DNA from: Echinicola strongylocentroti
Lineage (GTDB): Bacteria; Bacteroidota; Bacteroidia; Cytophagales; Cyclobacteriaceae
Direction of reading: 5' to 3'
Length of the DNA stretch: 64,000 nt
NCBI RefSeq assembly: GCF_003260975.1
Contig: NZ_CP030041.1
Span: forward strand, 1,969,001 to 2,033,000
Both the position numbers and the translations under genes were made by a program. This document shows, one piece after another, positions 57,316-64,000 of this stretch (position 1 is the first letter of the stretch; each line of letters starts with the position of its first letter). Under the pieces are notes generated by a model. It saw only the letters and a list, made by a program, of their open reading frames with translations, did not search any database and was not told the DNA's origin.

Positions 57316-58632
57316 TTATGCTACTGCGTAATTTGAAGGATTGTTCTTCATGTTGCCACTTTTCATCATTCCTTCGTAATGCCTCATCAGCAGGTAGCTT
57401 TCTATTTGACGTAAAGTATCCATAATCACACCTACCATGATTAGTAAGGATGTTCCACCATAAAATTGGGCAAACTGATTCCCTACTCCTGCTATCATGG
57501 CAAATGCCGGCATGATAGCTACTAGTGCCAATAATATTGACCCTGGTAAAGTAATTCTGGAAATAATATTGTCAATAAAGTCAGCTGTCGGTGCACCAGG
57601 TTTTACTCCTGGAACAAACCCTCCATTCCTTTTCATATCTTCTGCAATCTGTTCAGGATTTACCGTGATTGCTGTATAGAAGAAAGTAAAAAGAATAATC
57701 ATCAAAGCAAATACTAAATTATATTGCCATGAAGTAGGGTTACTGAATGTGCTGCCGATATAATTAGCAATATCACTGTCTTGAGACCAAATCTGAGCTA
57801 TCAGTGCAGGCACAAACATCAATGACTGGGCAAAGATAATTGGCATTACACCGGATGCATTTACCTTGATAGGAATATACTGTCGTTGACCACCGTAAAC
57901 TTTTCCGCCGACTACTTGCTTGGCATATTGTACGGGGATTCTTCTAGTCGCTTCTGTCAAGGCGACAACACCTACAACAACGAAGAACAACACAAAGAAT
58001 TCAATGATCAATAACAAGGCTCCAGAAGTTCCCTTGGAAACAACCTCGCCAAGTATAGCCCCTGGTAGATTAGAGATAATGCCGATCATGATCAACATGG
58101 AGATACCGTTACCGATTCCTTTCTCCGTAATTTTCTCGCCTAACCACATGCAGAACATAGTACCAGCTGCAAGAAGTATCAGAGAACTGAACATAAACAG
58201 TGTCTGGCTAACCAATATGGCTTCTTTAGGAATAGTAGCGGTAATATACCCTACTCCTTGAGCCAGCGTAATCAAAATCGTCAAAACCCTTGTGATTTGA
58301 TTGATTCGCTTTCTACCTGACTCACCTTCTTTTTGAAGCTTCTGGAAATAAGGCACTCCAACAGTTAATAATTGCAGCACAATGGATGCAGAAATATACG
58401 GCATGATACCTAATCCGAAAATAGAAGCATTACTGAATGCTCCACCTAGGAATGTATCGATCAGGCCAAAGATCCCTTCTGATGAACCCTCTAGTTGATC
58501 AGGATCAACTCCAGGCAAAACGATATAAGAACCCAATCTGAATACAATCAGAAAACCAATTGTATTCACGATACGGATCCTCAAATCTTCAATAGAAAAG
58601 ATATTCTTAACTGTTGAGATAAATTTTTTCAT
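57316..58632 (-). CDS. secY: Protein translocase subunit SecY
   Basis: The 438-aa protein has ten membrane segments. Visible: GFLIVFRLGSYIVLPGVDP (TM1), GGAFSNASIFGLGIMPYISASIV (plug/TM2), EKGIGNGISMLIMIG, RRIPVQYAKQVVGGKVYGGQ and the C-terminal loop GFVPGVKPGAPT. It forms the Sec channel. Confidence 0.98.
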   Translation of the reverse strand: MKKFISTVKNIFSIEDLRIRIVNTIGFLIVFRLGSYIVLPGVDPDQLEGSSEGIFGLIDTFLGGAFSNASIFGLGIMPYISASIVLQLLTVGVPYFQKLQKEGESGRKRINQITRVLTILITLAQGVGYITATIPKEAILVSQTLFMFSSLILLAAGTMFCMWLGEKITEKGIGNGISMLIMIGIISNLPGAILGEVVSKGTSGALLLIIEFFVLFFVVVGVVALTEATRRIPVQYAKQVVGGKVYGGQRQYIPIKVNASGVMPIIFAQSLMFVPALIAQIWSQDSDIANYIGSTFSNPTSWQYNLVFALMIILFTFFYTAITVNPEQIAEDMKRNGGFVPGVKPGAPTADFIDNIISRITLPGSILLALVAIMPAFAMIAGVGNQFAQFYGGTSLLIMVGVIMDTLRQIESYLLMRHYEGMMKSGNMKNNPSNYAVA

Positions 58633-58635
58633 TTG

Positions 58636-59082
58636 TTAAATCTTGTTAACAGTTCCGCCCAGTTTTTCTATAGTTTCTGTAGCTGAAGCTGAGAAATAAT
58701 GAGCACTTACGTTTAATTTTGACGTAAGTTCGCCTCTTCCTAGGACTTTTACAACATCTTTTTTAGAAACCAGTCCGTTTTCAACAAGGACATCAAACGT
58801 AATGCTATCAGTGTCAAGCTTTTCAGCCAGTGTCTGCAATACGTCCAAATTTATTGGTTTGTACTCAACTCTGTTGTGGTTTTTAAAGCCAAATTTAGGA
58901 ACTCTTCTTTGAAGGGGCATTTGACCACCTTCAAAACCAAGCTTACGGCTATAACCGGATCTTGACTGAGCACCTTTATGACCTCTTGTCGAAGTTCCGC
59001 CTCTTCCGGATCCTTGTCCTCTACCGATTCTTTTACGGTTTTTTACGGATCCTTTTGCAGGTTGTAATGTATGTAATTTCAT
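58636..59082 (-). CDS. rplO: 50S ribosomal protein L15
   Basis: The 148-aa protein has the Gly/Arg-rich start (KNRKRIGRGQGSGRGGTSTRGHKG) and GFEGGQMPLQRRVPKFGF. It enters late in 50S assembly. Confidence 0.98.
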   Translation of the reverse strand: MKLHTLQPAKGSVKNRKRIGRGQGSGRGGTSTRGHKGAQSRSGYSRKLGFEGGQMPLQRRVPKFGFKNHNRVEYKPINLDVLQTLAEKLDTDSITFDVLVENGLVSKKDVVKVLGRGELTSKLNVSAHYFSASATETIEKLGGTVNKI

Positions 59083-59084
59083 GA

Positions 59085-59264
59085 TTAGGCTTCCTCTATT
59101 TTTACAAGGTGACTAATTTTTCTTATCATTCCAGCAATCTGAGGAGTGTTTTCCACTTCCACGGATTTGTTGATCTTACCGAGACCTAAAGCGACGATGG
59201 TTGCTTTTTGATCTTTCGGTCTGCTGATGGTGCTCTTTACTTGAGTAACTTTTACCTTCGTCAT
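59085..59264 (-). CDS. rpmD: 50S ribosomal protein L30
   Basis: The 59-aa protein reads [20 protein letters not shown] and ends [17 protein letters not shown]. The MTKVKV start matches L30; a longer frame would overlap rpsE. Confidence 0.97.
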   Translation of the reverse strand: MTKVKVTQVKSTISRPKDQKATIVALGLGKINKSVEVENTPQIAGMIRKISHLVKIEEA

Positions 59265-59268
59265 GTTC

Positions 59269-59787
59269 TTATCCGTTAAATACTTTAGACAATTTAACAC
59301 CACGTTGTCGTGAAACGGCAATCGCATCTCTGATCTGCGACAGTGCGTCGATAGTAGCTTTCACCACATTGTGAGGGTTAGAAGATCCTTTGGACTTGGC
59401 CAAAACATCCGTAACACCAGCACTTTCCAACACCGCACGCATCGCACCACCTGCAATTACACCGGTACCTGGTGCAGCCGGTTTTATCAACACAAGTCCG
59501 CCGCTATATTTACCGATTGACTCATGCGGAATGGTTCCCTTTAGGATAGGTACTTGTACCAAGCTCTTTTTGGCATCCTCTATACCTTTGGTAATAGCAT
59601 CGGTTACCTCATTAGCTTTTCCCAGGCCAAAACCAACAATGCCGTTGCCATCTCCTACTACTACGATAGCTGAGAAAGAGAATCTCCTACCACCTTTCAC
59701 TACTTTAGCTACTCGGTTGATAGCAACTACTTTTTCTTTAAGCTCTGTATCTGTTGCCCTGATGGGTTTTCTTCTTAATTGCGACAT
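59269..59787 (-). CDS. rpsE: 30S ribosomal protein S5
   Basis: The 172-aa protein has [22 protein letters not shown] double-stranded RNA-binding N-domain and [27 protein letters not shown]. It affects decoding accuracy with S4. Confidence 0.98.
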   Translation of the reverse strand: MSQLRRKPIRATDTELKEKVVAINRVAKVVKGGRRFSFSAIVVVGDGNGIVGFGLGKANEVTDAITKGIEDAKKSLVQVPILKGTIPHESIGKYSGGLVLIKPAAPGTGVIAGGAMRAVLESAGVTDVLAKSKGSSNPHNVVKATIDALSQIRDAIAVSRQRGVKLSKVFNG

Positions 59788-59793
59788 AATTGA

Positions 59794-60144
59794 TTAAAAT
59801 TTAAGGCCACCTTCTCTTGCACCTTCGGCAAGAGCTTTTACATTACCATGATACAAGTAGCCATTTCTATCAAAAACTACTTCTGTTAATCCGCCTGCCA
59901 CTGCACGCTCTGCTAACTTCTTGCCTACTTCCTTGGAAGCAGACACATTTATATTAGCTTTACTGCCAAGTTCTTTAGAAGAAGCTTGCGCAAGCGTGTG
60001 ACCTTTAAGGTCATCTATCAGTTGTGCGTATATCCCCGTATTACTTTTGAATACGGACAAACGAGGTCTCTCAGTAGTGCCAGAAATCTTTTTCCGAACA
60101 CTTCTTTTGATCCTAGATCTTCGTAAATTTTTATTAAAAGCCAT
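59794..60144 (-). CDS. rplR: 50S ribosomal protein L18
   Basis: The 116-aa 5S-rRNA binder has [20 protein letters not shown] and the end [26 protein letters not shown]. Confidence 0.98.
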   Translation of the reverse strand: MAFNKNLRRSRIKRSVRKKISGTTERPRLSVFKSNTGIYAQLIDDLKGHTLAQASSKELGSKANINVSASKEVGKKLAERAVAGGLTEVVFDRNGYLYHGNVKALAEGAREGGLKF

Positions 60145-60151
60145 CTTTCAA

Positions 60152-60709
60152 TTATTTTTTAGCGGCAGTTTTACCAGCCTTACGTCTAATATGTTCACCT
60201 ACAAAGCGGATACCTTTTCCTTTGTAAGGTTCTACCTTACGTAGAGACTTGATTTTAGCGGCTACTTGCCCGATCAATTCCTTATCAATACTTTCTAGTG
60301 ACACCAAAGGATTTTTACCTTTTGGTGTTTCAGCACTAACTTTGACATCTTCAGGAAGGGCAAAGAAGATATTGTGGGAGTAACCTAGGGAAAGCTCCAA
60401 CACTTGTCCCTGGGTAGTGGCTTTATAACCCACACCTACTAGTTCCAATTCTTTCTTATATCCTTCACTTACACCAACAACCATGTTGTTGACCAAAGAG
60501 CGATACAGGCCATGAAGTGACTTGTGCCTCTTCGATTCGGTAGGACGTGTAAATACAACTTCATTGTCTTCCACCGAAACGGCAATGTCGGGATTCACAT
60601 CCTGAGTCAGCGTACCTTTGGGACCTTTAACAGTAACAACATTATCTGCTGCCACGTCTACAGTAACACCCGCTGGTAGATTTATTGGTTTTTTACCTAT
60701 TCTTGACAT
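60152..60709 (-). CDS. rplF: 50S ribosomal protein L6
   Basis: The 185-aa protein has two tandem L6 folds: SRIGKKPINLPAGVTV...VKGPKGTL and PYKGKGIRFVGEHIRRKAGK. Confidence 0.98.
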   Translation of the reverse strand: MSRIGKKPINLPAGVTVDVAADNVVTVKGPKGTLTQDVNPDIAVSVEDNEVVFTRPTESKRHKSLHGLYRSLVNNMVVGVSEGYKKELELVGVGYKATTQGQVLELSLGYSHNIFFALPEDVKVSAETPKGKNPLVSLESIDKELIGQVAAKIKSLRKVEPYKGKGIRFVGEHIRRKAGKTAAKK

Positions 60710-60719
60710 AACGGTATTA

Positions 60720-61115
60720 TTAATATACGTAACAAAGCACTTCCCCGCCTATTCCTTCAGTACGGGCTTCTTTATCAGTCATCACACCTTTTGAGGTGGA
60801 GATAATTGCAATTCCCAGGCCGTTGATCACTCTAGGGAGTTCATCCTTAGGAGCGTATTTTCTTAACCCTGGCTTACTCACTCTGGAAAGCTTCACGATG
60901 GCATTTTGCTTCGTGGAAGGGTTATACTTCAAGGCAATTTTTATACTTCCTTGAGGTCCTACTTCCTCGAACTTATAGTTCTGGATGTATCCCTTGTCAT
61001 GAAGTACCTTTGTGAGCTCCTTCTTTATGTTTGAAGCAGGGATCTCAACGATACGGTGAGAGGCCTTAATGGCATTTCTCAACCTGGTCAAATAATCAGC
61101 TATTGGATCAGTCAT
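60720..61115 (-). CDS. rpsH: 30S ribosomal protein S8
   Basis: The 131-aa protein starts [18 protein letters not shown] and ends [12 protein letters not shown] ~80-bp spacer with a promoter-like box separates it from rpsN. Confidence 0.98.
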   Translation of the reverse strand: MTDPIADYLTRLRNAIKASHRIVEIPASNIKKELTKVLHDKGYIQNYKFEEVGPQGSIKIALKYNPSTKQNAIVKLSRVSKPGLRKYAPKDELPRVINGLGIAIISTSKGVMTDKEARTEGIGGEVLCYVY

Positions 61116-61154
61116 ATTAATATAAGTCTAACTGCACGCCCTAAAGAGCCTGCA

Positions 61155-61162
61155 AAGTTACA
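61155..61162 (-). promoter_or_regulatory. Internal -7 box before rpsH
   Basis: TAACTTTG on the minus strand in the only long spacer of the ribosomal cluster; TTT at the -33 position. Confidence 0.5.
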
Positions 61163-61197
61163 CATTGATTCTTAGAATAAAAACTTTTATATGATTT

Positions 61198-61467
61198 TTA
61201 CCAGCTCGCCTTAGTGATACCAGGAATTTTACCCGCAGAGGCCATTTCTCTAAAAGTCACCCTGTTGATACCAAACTTCCTCATATATCCTTTTGGACGG
61301 CCAGTAAGCTTACATCTGTTGTGTAGCCTTACGGGAGAAGCATTCTTTGGCAGTTTGTCCAGGGCTTCGTAATCTCCTGCTGCTTTTAGTTCGGCTCTCT
61401 TTTTGGCATATTTTGCTACCAGACGTTCTCTTTTTCTCTCGCGAGCTTTGATCGACTCTCTTGCCAT
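61198..61467 (-). CDS. rpsN: 30S ribosomal protein S14
   Basis: The 89-aa protein has the zinc-free form: [31 protein letters not shown] and ends GITKASW. Confidence 0.98.
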   Translation of the reverse strand: MARESIKARERKRERLVAKYAKKRAELKAAGDYEALDKLPKNASPVRLHNRCKLTGRPKGYMRKFGINRVTFREMASAGKIPGITKASW

Positions 61468-61469
61468 AA

Positions 61470-62030
61470 TTATTCTTCTTTTTTGTTGTTTACAAAAGGC
61501 ATCCCGAAAGCTTTCAACAAAGCATAGCTCTCTTCATCGGTTTCAGCAGTAGTTACAAACGTGATATCCATACCAGAGATCCTGTTCACTTTATCGATGC
61601 TGATCTCAGGGAAGATGATCTGTTCTTCCACACCCAAAGTGTAGTTACCTCTTCCGTCAAAACCTTTATCACTGATACCTTTAAAGTCCCTAACACGTGG
61701 AAGTGCCACGCTGGTAAGACGATCAAGGAATTCATACATCCTATTACCTCTTAATGTCACCTTGGCTCCAATCGGCATATCCTCTCTTAACTTAAAGTTA
61801 GAGACAGATTTCTTGGCCTTGGTCATCACCGCACGCTGACCTGTGATCAACGACAGCTCTTCTACACCATGGTCAACCAACTTTTTATCAGCTACGGCTG
61901 CTCCAATTCCTTTGTTGATCACAATTTTGCTCAACTTTGGCACCTGCATTACTGAATTGTATTGGAATTTCTCCTTTAGTTCAGGAGCAATTTCCTTGAC
62001 ATATTTATCTTTTACTCTAGGATTAGCCAT
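61470..62030 (-). CDS. rplE: 50S ribosomal protein L5
   Basis: The 186-aa protein has [40 protein letters not shown] and [18 protein letters not shown]. It binds 5S rRNA and touches P-site tRNA. It overlaps rplX by 8 bp. Confidence 0.98.
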   Translation of the reverse strand: MANPRVKDKYVKEIAPELKEKFQYNSVMQVPKLSKIVINKGIGAAVADKKLVDHGVEELSLITGQRAVMTKAKKSVSNFKLREDMPIGAKVTLRGNRMYEFLDRLTSVALPRVRDFKGISDKGFDGRGNYTLGVEEQIIFPEISIDKVNRISGMDITFVTTAETDEESYALLKAFGMPFVNNKKEE

Positions 62031-62367
62031 TGATCACCTCCCCGGTTTTCTTAGAATATCTAACTAATTTTCCATTTTCGCCAAGCTTTCTCCCTGTTCT
62101 GGTGGCTTCACCAGTTTTTGGATCGATCAGCATAAGGTTACTTATGTGAATGGCAGCTTCTTTCTTTTCGATTCCTCCTTGAGGATTAGCAGCTGTAGGC
62201 TTCACATGTTTTGTCACCATGTTAAGGCCTTCTACAATAGCTTTTCTCTTTTCTAGGTCTACCGAAAGAATTTTACCAGATTTACCTTTGTCATCTCCGG
62301 ACAATACCTTTACAGTATCTCCTCTTTTGATGTGCAATTTAGGTTGCTTATTCTTTTTTCTTTCCAT
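62023..62367 (-). CDS. rplX: 50S ribosomal protein L24
   Basis: The 114-aa protein has a KOW motif ([23 protein letters not shown]) and [17 protein letters not shown] end ([16 protein letters not shown]). It begins 50S assembly. Confidence 0.98.
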   Translation of the reverse strand: MERKKNKQPKLHIKRGDTVKVLSGDDKGKSGKILSVDLEKRKAIVEGLNMVTKHVKPTAANPQGGIEKKEAAIHISNLMLIDPKTGEATRTGRKLGENGKLVRYSKKTGEVING

Positions 62368-62369
62368 GA

Positions 62370-62738
62370 TTACAATACTTCAGGTGCCAAAGATACGATC
62401 TTCATAAATTGCTTCTCTCTCAGCTCTCTTGCCACTGGACCAAAGATACGGGTACCTCTTGGCTCATCGTTATTGTTCAAAAGAACCGCTGCGTTATCTT
62501 CAAAACGGATATATGAACCGTCTTTCCTTCTAACCTCTTTTCGAGTTCTTACGATTACCGCTTTAGAAACGGTGCCTTTTTTCATATTGCTGGAAGAAAG
62601 AGCAGATTTTACTGTCACGACTACTTTATCTCCGATAGAGGCATAGCGCTTACCGGTTCCTCCCAGTACTCGGATAACTAGTACTTCTTTAGCACCTGAA
62701 TTATCCGCAACACTTAATCTGGATTCTGACTGTATCAT
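62370..62738 (-). CDS. rplN: 50S ribosomal protein L14
   Basis: The 122-aa protein reads [22 protein letters not shown] and ends with [19 protein letters not shown]. It lies at the subunit interface. Confidence 0.98.
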   Translation of the reverse strand: MIQSESRLSVADNSGAKEVLVIRVLGGTGKRYASIGDKVVVTVKSALSSSNMKKGTVSKAVIVRTRKEVRRKDGSYIRFEDNAAVLLNNNDEPRGTRIFGPVARELREKQFMKIVSLAPEVL

Positions 62739-62740
62739 GA

Positions 62741-63001
62741 TTATTTAGCTCTTTCTATAATTTCCACTAATCTCCAACGCTTGTTCTTACTCAGCGGACG
62801 AGTTTCACTAATTTTAACGAGGTCTCCTTTGCCACACTCGTTTTGCTCGTCATGAACCATAAATTTGGTAGTCTTAGCAACAAACTTACCGTACATTGGG
62901 TGTTTCACCCTTCTTTCTACGGCAACTGTGATGGATTTATCCATTTTGCTGCTGACTACTTTTCCAATTCTTTCTTTACGTAGATTTCTCTCAGTAGCCA
63001 T
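62741..63001 (-). CDS. rpsQ: 30S ribosomal protein S17
   Basis: The 86-aa OB-fold protein has [29 protein letters not shown] and [18 protein letters not shown]. Confidence 0.98.
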   Translation of the reverse strand: MATERNLRKERIGKVVSSKMDKSITVAVERRVKHPMYGKFVAKTTKFMVHDEQNECGKGDLVKISETRPLSKNKRWRLVEIIERAK

Positions 63002-63008
63002 CGTCTTA

Positions 63009-63203
63009 TTATTTAGCTAGTTGTTTGGCAGTCAAGAAAGTCTTCAATCTTGCGATAAGCTTCCTTGTCTCACTAATTCTGTTAGGATTCTCTATAGGAG
63101 AAATTGCATGAGCAAACCTCAACTTCGTAAGTTTCTCTTGCTCAGCGGCAATACGCTCAATTATTTCACTCTCGGAGAGTGCTTGGATTTCAGAGTTTTT
63201 CAT
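63009..63203 (-). CDS. rpmC: 50S ribosomal protein L29
   Basis: The 64-aa two-helix protein has [29 protein letters not shown] and [13 protein letters not shown]. It stands at the tunnel exit. Confidence 0.97.
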   Translation of the reverse strand: MKNSEIQALSESEIIERIAAEQEKLTKLRFAHAISPIENPNRISETRKLIARLKTFLTAKQLAK

Positions 63204-63211
63204 AGTTATTA

Positions 63212-63631
63212 TTATCCTACGTAATCTCTACGCACTACAAATTTTGTACTCACTGGAAGCTTTTGTTGGGCTAGACGAAGGGCCTCTTGGGCCAACTCTC
63301 GGCTTACACCTGTTGCTTCAAAAAGAATGGTTCCCGGTTTGATTACTGCTACCCAGTACTCAGGGGCTCCTTTACCCTTACCCATACGTACCTCAGCAGG
63401 CTTTTTGGTGATAGGCTTGTCAGGAAAAATCCTGATCCATACTTGCCCTTCCCTTTTCATTGCTCTTGTCATCGCAATACGGGCTGCCTCGATCTGTCGA
63501 GAGGTAATCCATCCTGCTTCCAGGGACTTGATACCAAAGTTACCGAACGCAAGAGTATGACCTCTTTGTGCGATACCTTTGATGCGTCCCTTTTGCATCT
63601 TTCTATATTTAGTTCTTCTTGGCTGTAACAT
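63212..63631 (-). CDS. rplP: 50S ribosomal protein L16
   Basis: The 139-aa protein begins [19 protein letters not shown] and has [22 protein letters not shown] and [12 protein letters not shown]. It organises the A-site region. Confidence 0.98.
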   Translation of the reverse strand: MLQPRRTKYRKMQKGRIKGIAQRGHTLAFGNFGIKSLEAGWITSRQIEAARIAMTRAMKREGQVWIRIFPDKPITKKPAEVRMGKGKGAPEYWVAVIKPGTILFEATGVSRELAQEALRLAQQKLPVSTKFVVRRDYVG

Positions 63632-63655
63632 GATTTCTCACTTATTGGGTGAAAA

Positions 63656-64000
63656 TTAGTTATTTCTCTTTCTTCTCTTAGGACCGCCTTCTCTTCTTCT
63701 TCGTCCTGCTCCTCCAGATTTTTCATTGGCTATTCCGGCATTTGGAGAAAGATCTCTCTTGCCATAAACTTCACCTTTGAAAATCCATACTTTGATACCG
63801 ATGATACCATAGACAGTCTGTGCTTCAGAGAGTGCATAATCGATGTCCGCTCTCAATGTATGCAAAGGAATTCTACCTTCTTTGTACATTTCTGATCTGG
63901 CCATCTCAGCGCCTCCTAGACGTCCTGAAAGTTTGATCTTGATACCTTCAGCTCCTACTCTCATTGTAGCGGCGATGGATTGCTTCATCGCTCTTCTAAA
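63656..64000 (-). CDS. rpsC: 30S ribosomal protein S3, C-terminal part (start off the right edge)
   Basis: The frame is open to the right edge ([21 protein letters not shown] continues upstream). It contains the S3 C-terminal domain [30 protein letters not shown] and a basic end [15 protein letters not shown]. The N-terminal KH domain lies outside the window. Confidence 0.97.
   Translation of the reverse strand, partial: FRRAMKQSIAATMRVGAEGIKIKLSGRLGGAEMARSEMYKEGRIPLHTLRADIDYALSEAQTVYGIIGIKVWIFKGEVYGKRDLSPNAGIANEKSGGAGRRRREGGPKRRKRNN

Overview
The window looks like a chromosomal segment from a Bacteroidota bacterium, most likely of the Cytophagales/Cyclobacteriaceae type. The evidence is a PorP/SprF protein, a type IX secretion (T9SS) type-B sorting domain, OmpA/PD40 proteins, lipoproteins with Bacteroidota-style lipoboxes, an alpha/beta-fused 2-oxoacid dehydrogenase E1, and promoters of the Bacteroidota form (TAnnTTTG around -7, TTG around -33). 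Genus assignment is inference. No prophage, integrase, CRISPR array, IS transposase or tRNA was recognised.

Layout. 1-7342 (minus) is a four-gene surface/secretion operon: a PorP/SprF-like outer-membrane protein, a PorE/SprD-like TPR-PD40-OmpA protein, a DUF11 protein with a T9SS type-B C-terminus, and a very large secreted protein that runs off the left edge and carries four near-identical 339-bp (113-aa) repeats. 7343-8352 is non-coding and holds a 176-bp foldback repeat that recurs inverted at 16120-16295 and as a degenerate half copy near 50413-50515. 8353-12551 (minus) holds HIT hydrolase, greA with a hairpin in its leader, a 2-hydroxyacid dehydrogenase, mgtE and rsmA. 12606-20557 (plus) holds leucyl aminopeptidase, pdxA, then yceD-rpmF, fabH, efp, accB and accC, an envelope lipid/translation cluster. 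20662-30015 mixes secreted proteins of unknown role, an epimerase-like protein, a DUF3109 protein, the RNase P RNA gene, an NtrC-type regulator without a DNA-binding domain, a 39-aa lipoprotein, a LuxE-like acyl-protein synthetase and the fused E1.

30448-43254 is mostly catabolic and envelope genes: alanine dehydrogenase, an aromatic amino acid/histidine ammonia-lyase with a divergent LysR regulator, a GH20 hexosaminidase with a secreted EEP-family phosphoesterase, a convergent DeoR-type repressor whose likely operator (TTTTCGTTT) appears upstream of both itself and the GH20 gene, a DUF1080-like secreted protein, a HExxH DUF922-type protein, a sulfite oxidase/cytochrome c pair, and a small PepSY-like exported protein. 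43454-46506 (minus) is a thiamine salvage operon (thiM-thiE-thiD-tenA) under a TPP riboswitch. 46613-50330 holds a luciferase-like monooxygenase and an operon divIC/ftsB-OMP-cysE-cysM. 50590-64000 (minus) is the S10/spc/alpha ribosomal superoperon from rpsC (cut by the right edge) through rplQ, followed by carA and eno.

How the parts work together: the left operon probably exports and anchors a repetitive adhesin through T9SS. The fabH/accB/accC group feeds fatty acid synthesis. cysE-cysM make cysteine. The thi operon recycles thiazole and pyrimidine moieties when TPP is low. The GH20/EEP/DeoR region looks like an inducible amino-sugar glycan response.
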